A stretch of DNA of 64,000 bases, taken from Truepera radiovictrix DSM 17093. Lineage in GTDB: Bacteria; Deinococcota; Deinococci; Deinococcales; Trueperaceae. The stretch is from NCBI RefSeq assembly GCF_000092425.1, contig NC_014221.1, positions 462,001-526,000 of the forward strand. The letters run 5' to 3'. The notes below the pieces were generated by a model. The model saw only the letters and a list, made by a program, of their open reading frames with translations, did not search any database and had not been told where the DNA came from. Position numbers and translations under genes: made by a program. This document shows positions 30,650 to 39,931 of this stretch, piece by piece (the first letter of the stretch is position 1; every line of letters starts with the position of its first letter).

Positions 30650-32149
30650 TCACGCCTCGGCTCGGGGGGCGGGGTCGGTCGCCTCTAGGTCAACGCCGCT
30701 AGGCGTCCCGGCGGAGCCGGTAACCTCTAGGTCAGCGCCGCTAGGCGTCCCGGCGGAGCCGGTAACCTCCAGGTCAACGCCGCTAGGCGTCCCGGCGGAG
30801 CCGGTAACCTCGCGCACGGTGACGCGGTTGCCCTCGACGCGCAGCACCTCGACCGCGCTCCCGCGCGGTACGAACCCCCCCTCGCTCAGCACGTCGACGC
30901 GCCTCTCGCCGAAGCGCGCCACGCCGGTCGGCCGCAGGTCGGTCAGGGTCACGCCGCGTTGCCCGCGCAGCTCGGCGAGCGCCGGCGTGGCCTCGAGTGG
31001 GAGCCCTGGCGTCTGGGCGCCGAGGCCGCCCGAGAGCCGCGTGGAGAGGGTCAGCGGGCGGCTAAAGCGGGAGTTGGGGAGCAGCCAGAGGGCGAGCGCC
31101 AAAAGCGCCCCACCGATGATGGTGGTGTAGCCGAGCATGGTGAGCGCGTCCCCCTGGAAGATGCGGGCGACGCCCCAGGCGACCGCGGCAAACCCCAACA
31201 GGCCGAAGACGCCGAAGCCGGGCAGTACAAAGACCTCGACGGCGATCAGCAGCAGCCCGACGACGAGCAGCACCAGGTCGAGGGTGCCGGGCGGCGACCC
31301 CAAAAACGAACCGCCGAAAAAGAGCAGCAGCGCCACCAGACCGACCGCCCCGGGGATGCCGAAGCCGGGGGTAAAGATCTCGACGGCGAGCCCGATCAGC
31401 CCGACGGCGAGGAGTACGGCGGCTAGCAGGGGGTTGGCCAGGGCGCTCGCGAAGCGCTCCGCGGGGCTCGGCGCCAGCGTCTCGGTGGCGACGTCGCCGT
31501 AGCCGAGCTGCCGCAAAGCGTCGGTGAGGCTGCTCGCTTGCAGGTCGGCGATGTCGTACTCGACGGCCTGCGCGGCGCTTAACGTGATGAGCTCCTGGGC
31601 GGTCGACAACCCGGGGATCTCAATGCTCTCGGAGACCATCCCCTCGGCGACGCGCGCGTTGCGCCCGCGCGCCTCGGCGACGGAGCGAAAGCGCCCGCGC
31701 CAGACGGAGCTGATCTTTTCGGGCGCCGCCTCGCCGGTAAGGGCGTTGATCGCGGTTGCGGCGCCGATCGCCGACCCCGGCAGCATCGCGACCTGCTCGG
31801 CGCTCATGGCGACTAGCGCGCCCGCGCTGATCGCCTGCTCGACGACCGCGATGGTGGGGACGCGCGCCCGCAAGATGGCGCTCGAGATCCGCTCGGCCGC
31901 CTCGACGCTGCCCCCCGGCGTGTCGATGGTGAACACCACGGCGAGCGGCCCCTCGGCGTTCGCGCGCGCCAGCCGGTCTTCGACGTAGCGCGCCGTCGCG
32001 GTGGTGATGGTTGCGTCGATCGGCACGATCCAGACGGCGCTCGGGCTCTGGGCCCAAGCCACCCCCCCCGTGCCGAGGAGCGCTCCGCCAAGCAGCAGCG
32101 CCAGCACGACCCAGCGAAAGACCCGCGTGCGGGGGACGAGGTAGGTCAT
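30650..32149 (-). CDS. nfeD: NfeD-family membrane protein with ClpP-like serine protease domain
   Basis: 499 residues from ATG 32149; the frame extends upstream without similarity. A signal peptide (about 1-33) precedes a ClpP-class protease domain ([17 protein letters not shown], with the likely catalytic Ser in [17 protein letters not shown]). Four or more membrane helices follow, then a C-terminal OB-fold ([20 protein letters not shown]). NfeD works with flotillin next door. The C-terminus carries three tandem 14-residue units ([14 protein letters not shown]). TATACT lies nine bases upstream of ATG. Confidence 0.93.
   Translation of the reverse strand: MTYLVPRTRVFRWVVLALLLGGALLGTGGVAWAQSPSAVWIVPIDATITTATARYVEDRLARANAEGPLAVVFTIDTPGGSVEAAERISSAILRARVPTIAVVEQAISAGALVAMSAEQVAMLPGSAIGAATAINALTGEAAPEKISSVWRGRFRSVAEARGRNARVAEGMVSESIEIPGLSTAQELITLSAAQAVEYDIADLQASSLTDALRQLGYGDVATETLAPSPAERFASALANPLLAAVLLAVGLIGLAVEIFTPGFGIPGAVGLVALLLFFGGSFLGSPPGTLDLVLLVVGLLLIAVEVFVLPGFGVFGLLGFAAVAWGVARIFQGDALTMLGYTTIIGGALLALALWLLPNSRFSRPLTLSTRLSGGLGAQTPGLPLEATPALAELRGQRGVTLTDLRPTGVARFGERRVDVLSEGGFVPRGSAVEVLRVEGNRVTVREVTGSAGTPSGVDLEVTGSAGTPSGADLEVTGSAGTPSGVDLEATDPAPRAEA
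30687..30812 (-). repeat. Three tandem 42-bp units in the 3' end of nfeD
   Basis: Copies at 30687-30728, 30729-30770 and 30771-30812 differ by one or two bases (plus-strand start AGGTCAACGCCGCTAGGCGT). They encode 14-residue repeats in the C-terminal tail. Unit length and the GCCGCTAGGCGTC core resemble the 42-bp repeat at 7728-7811. Confidence 0.9.
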
Positions 32150-32158
32150 GGTCTCTCT

Positions 32159-32164
32159 AGTATA
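32159..32164 (-). promoter_or_regulatory. Candidate -10 box of the nfeD-floA operon
   Basis: TATACT on the minus strand lies nine bases before the nfeD ATG. No convincing -35 is seen. A start so near the ATG implies a leaderless or very short leader mRNA. Confidence 0.5.
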
Positions 32165-32366
32165 GCCCACGGGGCCCCGCCGCCCTTTTTCACAGCTTGC
32201 AGGGCGTTCGCCACGTGCTTGCCGCGGCCCCGCCGAGCTGCGGGCCAGACCCTTCGCCGGCTGCCAGGGGCGGCGCAGCGTGGGGTCTAAGGGTGCGGTA
32301 TAAAGGGGTGTTGCAGGCGCCTCCCCCATGCTGGTGACAGACCCTCGGGGCGCCTGGGAGGAAACG

Positions 32367-32612
32367 ATGCTCTTTCTCGCCGTTATCTGTTTTGTCCTCG
32401 CCGGTTTCGGGGTGCTCTGGACGGTCCGTTCGTTCGCCACGAAAGACAAGACGCCCACCGAACGCGCCGACCTCGACAAGGCCGGGGGGATCATCTTTAC
32501 CCTCGTGAGCCTCGCCGTCGGTGGGGTGGCGCTCTACCTCTACGCGAGCGGGTTTTTGGCCCCCGACCCGGGGCTAGACCCCAGCACGGCGCTCGCGCAG
32601 CTGCTCGCTTAG
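32367..32612 (+). CDS. Small two-helix membrane protein
   Basis: 81 residues from ATG 32367, with GGGAGGAAACG upstream. Two membrane segments (MLFLAVICFVLAGFGVLW at the start and IIFTLVSLAVGGVALYLYA in the middle) are separated by a charged loop (RSFATKDKTPTERADLDK). No family recognised. TATAAA about 70 bases upstream may be its -10. It is divergent from nfeD. Confidence 0.7.
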   Translation: MLFLAVICFVLAGFGVLWTVRSFATKDKTPTERADLDKAGGIIFTLVSLAVGGVALYLYASGFLAPDPGLDPSTALAQLLA

Positions 32613-32628
32613 CGCAGGCCGACAGGAC

Positions 32629-32877
32629 TTAGCTCCCCTCGAGGCCCCTCTCCACAAGGGGCAGCGCGCCGGCCCCAAGGGGTGCGAGCGCCTCCCCCGA
32701 ACCGGGGTGCGCGCGGGGCGGGGCCGCTTGCAGGTCGTCGAACACCTGCCCCGAGAGCAGGTAGATGATGTCGGTGAGGTCGACCCCCTCCTCGAGGCAG
32801 CTCAGTTCGATGTCGAGCCGTTTGGCCGCGGGGAGCGACCACCACCAGCAGAGAGCGTCGTGGCTTAAGCGTTTCAT
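32629..32877 (-). CDS. Hypothetical 82-residue protein
   Basis: From ATG 32877 the frame reads MKRLSHDALCWWWSLPAAKR then LDIELSCLEEGVDLTDIIYL, a plausible small globular protein rich in acidic residues, with a Pro/Ala-rich tail. I recognise no family. It lacks a Shine-Dalgarno sequence; TACTAAT lies about nine bases upstream, possibly a leaderless promoter. It converges on the plus-strand gene ending at 32612. Confidence 0.5.
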   Translation of the reverse strand: MKRLSHDALCWWWSLPAAKRLDIELSCLEEGVDLTDIIYLLSGQVFDDLQAAPPRAHPGSGEALAPLGAGALPLVERGLEGS

Positions 32878-32978
32878 GAAAATGAGATTAGTACGGCGTC
32901 GCGCCGCACCGTGGGTCATATTTGGCATCGCCTGAGCGGGCGCCGGAGGTGTGAAATCTTTACCCGCCAGCCCGCCCG

Positions 32979-34493
32979 TTACGAACGAGCGGCGTCCTCT
33001 GCAACAGCGGTGTACAGCGCCCGAAAGCGCGCGAACGCGGCGTCGTAGCGCCGCCGCTCGGCCTCCCGCGGGGTAAAGCGCCGCGGCCTCGCGGCGGCGG
33101 GGTGCGGCGCGCGCCCCAGCGGGAGGCCGCACTGCGCGGCCCAAGCGAGCGCGGCGGCGCCGACGGCGGAGGCGTCGGCGACCCCGACCACCTCTAGCGG
33201 GGTCCCCAAAACGTCGGCGACGAGCTGCGCCCAGAAGGGCGAACGGCTCAGCCCGCCGGTGAGCTGCACGGGGCGCTCGGCCGTCTGGGGGGGCGCAGCG
33301 CCCTGGGCGCTCGTCCCGAGCACCTCCCAGACGTCTTTGAGGCAAAACGCTACCCCCTCGAGCGCCGCGCGGGCGAAGTCGGCGCGCGTGTGCGCCTCGC
33401 TGAGGCCGAAGACCGCCCCGCGCAGGGCGGCGTTGTAGTGCGGGCTGCGTTCGCCGGTGAGGTAGGGGAGCACCATAAGCCCCTCCGCCTTGGCCGCGGC
33501 CGCTTCGTCGAGGAGCCGAGCGAAGCCCTCCGCTTTGGGGAGCTCGCCGTAGAGGGTGCGGCGGACCCACTCGAGGGTGAGCCCGCCGTTGCTGACCGCG
33601 CCGCCGGCGAGAAAGCGTCCCGCGAAAAAGCGGTAACACCAGGTGCGCGCCTCCGGGTCGAGCAGCGGTGCGGCGGTCACCCGCCGCACCGCGCCGCTCG
33701 TACCGACCGTCAGGGCGGTGCTGCCGGGGCTGCGCACCCCCGCGCCGAAGTTGGCGAGCGCGCCGTCGGAGCTGCCGACGAAGACCGGTAGCCCCGGCGG
33801 TAGCCCGCACGCGCGCGCGACCTCGGCGCGGAGGGGGCCGAGGGGGTCGGTCGGCTCGGCGAGTTCGGGGAGCCGCGCCGCGGTGACGCCGGCGAGCTCG
33901 AGCGCGAGGTCGCTCCAGCGGCCCGTGCGCAGCTCGAGGAGCCCCGTCGTCGAGGCGTAGCCGCGGTCGGTGCGCAGCGCGCCCGTCAGCTGGTAGCCGA
34001 GCCAGTCTTTGAGGCTGACGAAGTGCGCCGCGCGCCCGAACACCGCTGGCTCGGCCGCGCGCAGCCAGCGCAACCGCGCGGGGTGGTACGGGGCGACGAG
34101 CGGACAGCCGGTCGCCTCGTAGAGCCCTGCGGGGTTCTCCCGGCGGAGCTCGGCGAGCGCCGTTGCGGCGCGGGTGTCGGCCCAGGTCGTCGCGCGCCCG
34201 AGCGCTTCGCCGCGCCCGCTTAGGGCGAGCAAGCTGTGCATCGCCCCGCTGAGGGCGAGCGCGACGGGTCGCGCGCCGCCGAGCCCTTCGGCGAGCGCCC
34301 TGAGCGCCGCCTGGACCGCGCGCCAGAGGTCGGCGGCGTCTTGCTCGGCAGCGCCCGCGGTGTCGCTTAGGAGCGGATAGGTCGCCGACGCCTCGGCGCA
34401 CACGCGCCCCGCGGCGCTCAGGGCGACGGCCTTGCACCCCGTGGTGCCGGCGTCGAGGCCGATACAGACCTCCTGTGGGGCCGCCCCCTTCAC
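32979..34493 (-). CDS. FGGY-family carbohydrate kinase (xylulokinase or gluconokinase type)
   Basis: 504 residues from GTG 34493; an extension to 34655 lacks similarity. The two actin-like ATPase domains show GLDAGTTGCKAVALS (N-terminal phosphate loop), TWADTRAA, the substrate region FVSLKDWLGYQLTG, VGTSGAVRR and the adenosine motif LTGGLSRSPFWAQLVADVLG. FGGY kinases phosphorylate sugars such as xylulose, gluconate or glycerol. The phrase LPYLTGERSPHYN favours the gluconokinase/xylulokinase branch. No sugar genes adjoin it, so the substrate is open. Confidence 0.85.
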   Translation of the reverse strand: MKGAAPQEVCIGLDAGTTGCKAVALSAAGRVCAEASATYPLLSDTAGAAEQDAADLWRAVQAALRALAEGLGGARPVALALSGAMHSLLALSGRGEALGRATTWADTRAATALAELRRENPAGLYEATGCPLVAPYHPARLRWLRAAEPAVFGRAAHFVSLKDWLGYQLTGALRTDRGYASTTGLLELRTGRWSDLALELAGVTAARLPELAEPTDPLGPLRAEVARACGLPPGLPVFVGSSDGALANFGAGVRSPGSTALTVGTSGAVRRVTAAPLLDPEARTWCYRFFAGRFLAGGAVSNGGLTLEWVRRTLYGELPKAEGFARLLDEAAAAKAEGLMVLPYLTGERSPHYNAALRGAVFGLSEAHTRADFARAALEGVAFCLKDVWEVLGTSAQGAAPPQTAERPVQLTGGLSRSPFWAQLVADVLGTPLEVVGVADASAVGAAALAWAAQCGLPLGRAPHPAAARPRRFTPREAERRRYDAAFARFRALYTAVAEDAARS

Positions 34494-34682
34494 CGTCTTT
34501 GCTCGAGGGGTCGCGCCCCCTCCAAACGTCCCTGTAAGCGTCCTCCGGCGCGTGGTGGCTGCATGAAGGCCGTTATACCAGGTTCCGGGGCGGGCTACGC
34601 CCCTTTGGCCGGTCGTGTCGGTGCCGGCCCGGTTCGGGCCCCAACGTGGACGCACGTCACGGGTCGCGGCGAAGGGGGGCTT

Positions 34683-34688
34683 TATAGT
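34683..34688 (+). promoter_or_regulatory. Candidate -10 box of the PKD lipoprotein gene
   Basis: TATAGT ends six bases before the ATG at 34695. No ribosome binding site is present, so a leaderless transcript is likely. Confidence 0.5.
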
Positions 34689-34694
34689 GACCCT

Positions 34695-35369
34695 ATGGCG
34701 ACCTCACGATTGTTGGCAAGTCGGCGCGTCGCGACCCGGCGGGTGGCGTCGGTCGCGCTCGTTGGGCTCTTTCTGGGCGCGTGCGGCCCGCTCCCCGGCG
34801 GCAGCGGCGCCCTACCCGACCCCGTCATCGAGCTCGAGGCTGAGAACGCGCGGGGCGAGTGGCCGCTCGTGGTGACCTTGACCGCGCGCACCGCCGAGCT
34901 GGCGCGGCCCGTCACCGCCTACCGCTGGGATTTCGGCGCCGGTGAGGCGATCGGCGCCCCGACCGAAGGGGGGGCGCGCCGCACCGTCGTCTACACCGAA
35001 GCGGGCACCTACACGGCGCGCGTCGAGGTCGTAGCGGGCGCCCAGACGGGCGAGGCGAGCACGCAGATCGAGGTGCTGCCGCGCAGCGCCCCCCGCGACA
35101 TCAACAACCTACCGCCCACGGTGACGCTCGAGGCCGACGTCACCGAGGGCTCGGCTCCCCTCGAGGTCACCCTGAGCGCGACCGCCGAGGACCCCAACGC
35201 CGACGCGCTGACGACGACGCTCTTTTTCGGCGACGGCACCCGCACCCTCGCGTCGGAGGCGACGCACGTCTACACCGAACCCGGCACCTACGTCGCGACG
35301 GCCGTCGTGACCGATGGCCGCGGCGGGGTGGCGGCGGCGGACGTCGTCATCACGGTCGCGTCGCCGTAG
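34695..35369 (+). CDS. Lipoprotein with two PKD domains
   Basis: 224 residues from ATG 34695. An Arg-rich N-terminus and lipobox VGLFLGACG (Cys near residue 29) mark a lipoprotein. Two PKD-type beta domains follow: the first has YRWDFGAGEAIGAPTEGG and VVYTEAGTYTARVEV, the second has LFFGDGTRTLASEATHVYTE and PGTYVATAVVTDG. PKD domains mediate protein or polysaccharide contacts outside the cell. It is a single-gene unit divergent from the kinase. Confidence 0.85.
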   Translation: MATSRLLASRRVATRRVASVALVGLFLGACGPLPGGSGALPDPVIELEAENARGEWPLVVTLTARTAELARPVTAYRWDFGAGEAIGAPTEGGARRTVVYTEAGTYTARVEVVAGAQTGEASTQIEVLPRSAPRDINNLPPTVTLEADVTEGSAPLEVTLSATAEDPNADALTTTLFFGDGTRTLASEATHVYTEPGTYVATAVVTDGRGGVAAADVVITVASP

Positions 35370-35546
35370 CGGGCGTCGGCTGGCTGGGTGCGGTTGGCGC
35401 TGTGCTTGGCGCCGTGGTTGACGTTGTGCCCTGAGGGTTGCAAAGACCGTTTCCGCAGGGACAGCTACAGCGCGCAGCCCGTAGACCGCCCGTAGGCGAC
35501 GCGCTAGGCACCGTTGCCGGACGCCAAACCTGAGTGGGGGGGCGCG

Positions 35547-36296
35547 CTAGCGCACGACGCGGGTGCCGACCTCGCCGCGCAAGCTCGCCTCGAGCTGCTC
35601 GGGGACGCGCCCATCGGCGATGATGGCGACGGGCGCGCCGGCACGGAGCGCGCCGAGCGCGGCCTCGACTTTGGGGATCATCCCGCCGGCGATGCGCCCG
35701 TCGGCGATGCGCGCCGCGATGTCGCGCGCGCTGAGCGTCGCGAGGCGGCTTTCGGGGACTGCCGGGTCCTCGAGCACCCCCGGTACGTCGCTTAAAAACA
35801 CCACGGGCGCCGCGAGCGCCCCCGCGACTGCCCCCGCGGCGCTATCGGCGTTGACGTTGAGCACCCCGCGGCGGTCTGGAGTGGCGGCGAGACAAGCGAC
35901 GACGGGGGTGAGGCCCAAACCGAGCAGCCCCGTGAGCAGCGCGCGGTTGACCTCTACGACCTCGCCGACAAACCCCAACTCGGCGCCTAGCGGTTCGGCG
36001 ACGAGCAGTCTCGCGTCGCGCCCTTGCAGCCCGACGGCGTCGCCGATCTCCTGGGCGAGCACCTTCGAGAGCCGCGTCAGGGTGCGTTCGATGACCGCCA
36101 AGCTCGGTGCGTCCGTGACCCGCAGACCGCGGACGAAGTGGCTCTTGAGCCCCGCGTCGCGCAGCGCCTGGGCGATAAAGGGGCCGCCGCCGTGCACAAC
36201 GACGGTCTCTGGGAGCGCCGCGAGACGCTGCGCCATCTGCCGTCGCACCTCGGGGTCGGTCATGGCACTGCCGCCATACTTGATCACCGTCGGCAT
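35547..36296 (-). CDS. argB: Acetylglutamate kinase (or LysZ-like amino-acid kinase)
   Basis: 249 residues. Amino-acid kinase fold with the N-terminal KYGGSAM, the ATP loop VVVHGGGPFIAQAL, VNADSAAGAVAGAL, LSDVPGVLEDP and GGMIPKVEAALGAL. ArgB phosphorylates N-acetylglutamate for arginine synthesis. In Thermus and Deinococcus relatives, a paralogue (LysZ) acts on the LysW-bound lysine intermediate, and no neighbour here decides between them. TAGACT five bases before ATG suggests a leaderless mRNA. Confidence 0.85.
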   Translation of the reverse strand: MPTVIKYGGSAMTDPEVRRQMAQRLAALPETVVVHGGGPFIAQALRDAGLKSHFVRGLRVTDAPSLAVIERTLTRLSKVLAQEIGDAVGLQGRDARLLVAEPLGAELGFVGEVVEVNRALLTGLLGLGLTPVVACLAATPDRRGVLNVNADSAAGAVAGALAAPVVFLSDVPGVLEDPAVPESRLATLSARDIAARIADGRIAGGMIPKVEAALGALRAGAPVAIIADGRVPEQLEASLRGEVGTRVVR

Positions 36297-36301
36297 AGGG
36301 C

Positions 36302-36307
36302 AGTCTA
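36302..36307 (-). promoter_or_regulatory. Candidate -10 box of argB
   Basis: TAGACT on the minus strand ends five bases before the argB ATG at 36296. No Shine-Dalgarno sequence. The divergent phosphohexomutase promoter lies about 65 bases away. Confidence 0.45.
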
Positions 36308-36370
36308 CCGCAGCGCGTCACGGGGCGGTCTAGGGGGCCCCTCCCTTCTCCCGGCTGGGAGCGGGTTTGC

Positions 36371-36376
36371 TATGCT
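36371..36376 (+). promoter_or_regulatory. Candidate -10 box of the phosphohexomutase gene
   Basis: TATGCT ends eight bases before the ATG at 36385, again without a ribosome binding site. Confidence 0.45.
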
Positions 36377-36384
36377 GGCACCTC

Positions 36385-37806
36385 ATGGACACCCTCGTTT
36401 TCGGCACCGACGGTTGGCGCGACGTGATCGGCGACAAGTTCACCTTCCTCAACGTGGCGCGGGCGGCGCAGGCGTACGCGGACTTTCTCAACGCCCAGGG
36501 TACGCCGAGCGCCGTGGTCGGTTACGACACCCGCTTTAACGGCGCCCTCTTCGCGCGGCGCGTGGCGGAGGTGCTCGCGGCCAACGGCATCGACACCCGC
36601 CTCTCGGCGAGCTACCTGCCGACCCCCGCGCTCTCGTTCGCCGTCAAGCACTACGGGGTCGGCGGCGGGGTGATGCTCACCGCCTCGCACAACCCGCCCC
36701 CCTATAGCGGCTTTAAGCTTAAAGGTCCTTACGGCGGCACCGCCACGGAGGACATCTATAGGGCGGTCGCCGCGCGCGTCGCTACGGTGAGCGAACGTGA
36801 GGTTCGCCGCGACGGGGGGGCGAAGCGCATCGAGACCTTCGACGTGCGCGCCGCCTACTACGACGCGTTGGCGCAGCTCGTCGACCTCGAGGCGCTGCGG
36901 CGCTTTGACGGCACCTTGGTGCACGACGCGATGGGTGGCGCGGCGGCGGGGTGGCTCACGGGGTTTGTCGCCCACGCCGAGCTGCCGTGGCGTTTGGTGG
37001 CGCTGCGCGGCGAACCGACGCCGACCTTTTACGGCGTCAATCCGGAGCCGCTGCCGCAAAACCTCGCCGCCACGATGGCCTACATGAAAGAGCAAGGCGC
37101 CCTTTTCGCCTCCGCCACCGACGGCGACGGTGACCGCCTCGGTTTGGTGCTGCCGGGGGGGACGTTTTTCAACTCGCACCAGATCTTCGCGCTGCTCTTA
37201 AACATGCTCGCCGAGCGGGGCGGAACGGGGCGCGTGGTCAAGACCTTTACCGTCTCGCGCCTTATCGAGCGGCTGGCCGAAAAGCGCGGCCTAGCGGTGC
37301 AGGAGACGCCGGTGGGCTTTAAGTACATCGTCGACGCCATGCTGGGGGGGGACGTGCTGATCGGCGGCGAGGAGTCGGGCGGCATCGGCGTCGCGGGGCA
37401 CATCCCCGAGCGCGACGGGCTGGCCAACACGCTGCTCGTGCTAGAGGCGGTGGTCAAAGCGGGGCGGACGGTGAGCGAACTCTTTGCCGAGCTCGAGCGG
37501 GAGGCCGGGTGGCGCCACGCCTACGACCGGCTCGACCTGCACCTTTCGGGCAACGCCCTCAAAGACGCCGTTTTGGGTGCGCTGGCCTCCCCGCCCGACA
37601 CCTTTGCCGGGCGCGCGTTGGAGCGCGTCGAAACCCTCGACGGGGTCAAGCTCAACCTCTCCGGCAACGCCTGGCTGCTCTTTCGCGCCTCCGGTACCGA
37701 GCCGGTCCTGCGCATCTACTGCGAAGCGCCGAGCGCGGGCGAAGTCGCAGAGATCCTGAGCTCGGCGCAGCGCTTCGTGAGCGGCTTGGAGGCCCCGGGA
37801 AGCTAG
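36385..37806 (+). CDS. Phosphoglucomutase/phosphomannomutase family protein
   Basis: 473 residues. Alpha-D-phosphohexomutase with all four signatures: the phosphoserine loop MLTASHNPPPYSGFKLKG, the metal loop ATDGDGDRLGLV, the sugar-binding loop IGGEESGGIGV, and the phosphate loop FRASGTEPVLRIY. It interconverts sugar 1- and 6-phosphates. GEESGGIG favours phosphoglucomutase; mannose and glucosamine specificities cannot be excluded. A terminator-like hairpin follows at 37860. Confidence 0.92.
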   Translation: MDTLVFGTDGWRDVIGDKFTFLNVARAAQAYADFLNAQGTPSAVVGYDTRFNGALFARRVAEVLAANGIDTRLSASYLPTPALSFAVKHYGVGGGVMLTASHNPPPYSGFKLKGPYGGTATEDIYRAVAARVATVSEREVRRDGGAKRIETFDVRAAYYDALAQLVDLEALRRFDGTLVHDAMGGAAAGWLTGFVAHAELPWRLVALRGEPTPTFYGVNPEPLPQNLAATMAYMKEQGALFASATDGDGDRLGLVLPGGTFFNSHQIFALLLNMLAERGGTGRVVKTFTVSRLIERLAEKRGLAVQETPVGFKYIVDAMLGGDVLIGGEESGGIGVAGHIPERDGLANTLLVLEAVVKAGRTVSELFAELEREAGWRHAYDRLDLHLSGNALKDAVLGALASPPDTFAGRALERVETLDGVKLNLSGNAWLLFRASGTEPVLRIYCEAPSAGEVAEILSSAQRFVSGLEAPGS

Positions 37807-37859
37807 CGGGTGCGCGACGCGCCTAAGGGAGCCAGAGACGAGCGCCAAATGCAACGGAA

Positions 37860-37887
37860 ACAAGCCACGCTTTTGGGCGTGGCTTGT
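37860..37887 (+). terminator. Hairpin after the phosphohexomutase gene
   Basis: ACAAGCCACGC (37860-37870) and GCGTGGCTTGT (37877-37887) form an 11-bp stem around TTTTGG, without a strong T-tract. It is the probable transcript end. The next 200 bases to 38090 hold no convincing gene; a short plus frame near 37955-38094 (ending VLFTVHAEAEDATDLA) may be a gene remnant. Confidence 0.55.
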
Positions 37888-38090
37888 ATCGCTCCCTGCG
37901 TGGAGATCTTTCTGCGGCGGTGTGTCAGGGCTTCCAACCGCGTCTCGAGCGGCGTTTAGGGGCCGCCACCAACAGCCGAGGCTTGGTTCCAGCCCCCGCG
38001 TAGCCCGCGGGTGATCCACGAGCTGCGCGCCACGGGACACCAAGTCCTCTTTACAGTTCACGCGGAAGCCGAGGATGCGACAGACCTAGC

Positions 38091-38663
38091 CTAGTGCCCC
38101 CCTCCGGGTTGCGCCACCGGTTCGGGGGTAGCGGGAGCTGATGGGATCGGTGCAGTCTGCTCGGGTGCAGCGTGCGTCCCCTCGGCGGGTTCGCTCATCG
38201 CGGGCTCCGTCATGGCCGGTTCCGTCACCGCGGGCTCCGTGGCGGGCTCGCTCTCGGGCGCTTGTCTGCGCGCCTCGAGCGCCCCCTCGAGCTCCTCGCG
38301 GGCGGCTTGCTCGAGCGCCCGGTCGGCGACCCGCTGCGCGTCGTCGGTGGCGCTCTGCGCGCTCTCGATGGAGCGGCCGAGTTCGCTGGCGCGCGCTTGC
38401 ACCCGCTCGGCGCTCCTTTCAAAGGCGTCGAGGCGGCTGCGGAGCTCCTCGCGTTGGGTCTCTAAAAGCACGGTGATGGTCGAAAGCTGCGCCATCAGCT
38501 CGTCGTTCGCCGCGCGTAAGCTCTCGGCCTCGGCGCGCAGCGCGTTGACCTCGCGTTGGAGCGACTGGCGTTCGCGGGCGAGCGACTCGGCGCTCAGCTG
38601 ATTGTCACACGCCCCCAAAAAAAGCGTTGCTGCGACCAAAACCCCTACGCTGCACCTCTTCAT
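38091..38663 (-). CDS. Coiled-coil lipoprotein
   Basis: 190 residues. Lipobox VAATLFLGACDNQ (Cys near 19) is followed by about 100 residues of heptad-rich helix (LARERQSLQREVNALRAEAE, LRSRLDAFERSAERVQARAS). A low-complexity Pro/Glu/Ala tail with repeated TEPAM/SEPA follows. The layout resembles Lpp/OmpA-independent spacer lipoproteins of the envelope, but no family is recognised. The gene stands alone. Confidence 0.75.
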   Translation of the reverse strand: MKRCSVGVLVAATLFLGACDNQLSAESLARERQSLQREVNALRAEAESLRAANDELMAQLSTITVLLETQREELRSRLDAFERSAERVQARASELGRSIESAQSATDDAQRVADRALEQAAREELEGALEARRQAPESEPATEPAVTEPAMTEPAMSEPAEGTHAAPEQTAPIPSAPATPEPVAQPGGGH

Positions 38664-38866
38664 GTTCGTTCCCTTCGTCTGCCAAACTCATGTGCGTAGC
38701 TGCACAACGGCGTAAAGAGCGTGTTGGGTACACGCTGACCCCTAGGCAGCATATGCCAAGGCGGCCTGCTTTTCAAAGCGTCTCCCCCCAAAGCCTCGGG
38801 CATCTCCACCGCTCTCGGAGCCTTTCGCTACTCTAGCGCGGCGCCGCAGCGCCCGCAATCGGATGC

Positions 38867-39931
38867 CTAGAGCCGAAGCAGCGCCTTTGGGCTCCCGGAG
38901 AGCCGTTCGCACCCCGCGTCGGTGACGACTACGAGGTCTTCGATGCGCACCCCCGCGTCGCCGGGCCGGTATACTCCCGGTTCGACGGTGACGACCATGC
39001 CGGGGCGGAGGGTGTCCTGTGAGAGCCGAGACAACCGCGGCCGCTCGTGAACCTCCAGACCGACGCCGTGGCCGAGGCCGTGGGTAAACCCCTCCGCCAA
39101 ACCCGCGGCGGCCAAGCTGTCGCGGGCGACCGCGTCGACCGCGCGCCCCTCCGCGTTGGGGGCGACGGCCGCAAGGGCCGCCTCCTGCGCCCTCAGCACC
39201 GCGTCGTAGAGCCGTTCGTGCGCTTCGCTCACCTCCCCGAGGGCGACCGTGCGGGTCATGTCGGCGTGATAGCCCGCCACTTTGGCGCCGAAGTCGAGGG
39301 TGACGAGCTCGCCGCGTGCGAGCGGTTTGCTCGAGGCTACCCCGTGGGGCATCGCGCTGCGCACACCCGAAGCGACGATGATCGCAAACGACGCCCCTTC
39401 GGCGCCCGCGCGGCGCATAAAGCGCTCGAGCTCCAGAGCGACGTCGACTTCACGCAGCCCCGGTCGAATGACGTCGAGGATGTGCGCAAACGCCTCGTCG
39501 GTGATGCGCGCGGCCTCGCGTAGGGTTGCGATCTCGGCGGGCGACTTGACGAGGCGCAGCTCGCTGACGAGCCCCTTGGTCGGCACCGGTTCGCTGCCGA
39601 GCGCCTCGCGCAGCTCCGCAAAGAGCGCGTAGGGGGTGCTCTCGGCCTCGAAGGCGAGCCGAGGGCCGCCCAGAACGTCTTTGACGTGCGTGCAGAGCTG
39701 CTCTACCCACGTCGACCCCGTATCGGTGATCACGACCTCGAGGCGCGACTCCTCGCGGGCTTGTTGGATGTAGCGCCCGTCGGTCCAGAGCTGCAAGCCC
39801 TTGTCGGAGAGCAGCACGCGGCCGTCTTCGGGCGACGAAAACCCCGACAAGTAGCGCACGTTGGCGGGGTGTGTCACCAGCAAGGCGTCCGCCCCCGCCG
39901 CGCGCAAGCCCTCCCAGACGGGCGCTAGCAT
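38867..39931 (-). CDS. M24-family Xaa-Pro aminopeptidase
   Basis: 354 residues from ATG 39931, which overlaps the tpiA stop by seven bases. N-terminal creatinase-like domain ([13 protein letters not shown]) and C-terminal pita-bread domain with the dinuclear metal ligands in [35 protein letters not shown] and VVTVEPGVY. It removes N-terminal residues before proline, in protein turnover. The frame runs further upstream inside tpiA without similarity. Confidence 0.92.
   Translation of the reverse strand: MLAPVWEGLRAAGADALLVTHPANVRYLSGFSSPEDGRVLLSDKGLQLWTDGRYIQQAREESRLEVVITDTGSTWVEQLCTHVKDVLGGPRLAFEAESTPYALFAELREALGSEPVPTKGLVSELRLVKSPAEIATLREAARITDEAFAHILDVIRPGLREVDVALELERFMRRAGAEGASFAIIVASGVRSAMPHGVASSKPLARGELVTLDFGAKVAGYHADMTRTVALGEVSEAHERLYDAVLRAQEAALAAVAPNAEGRAVDAVARDSLAAAGLAEGFTHGLGHGVGLEVHERPRLSRLSQDTLRPGMVVTVEPGVYRPGDAGVRIEDLVVVTDAGCERLSGSPKALLRL

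Noticed and set aside
32878-34437. Long minus-strand reading frame extending the 82-residue ORF upstream
   Set aside because: It is an alternate frame of the FGGY kinase, almost entirely Arg/Ala/Pro; only the part after ATG 32877 looks like protein.
37955-38094. Short plus frame ending RATGHQVLFTVHAEAEDATDLA
   Set aside because: It looks protein-like at the end but has no upstream conserved part or start signal. At most it is a remnant, so it is not listed as a gene.
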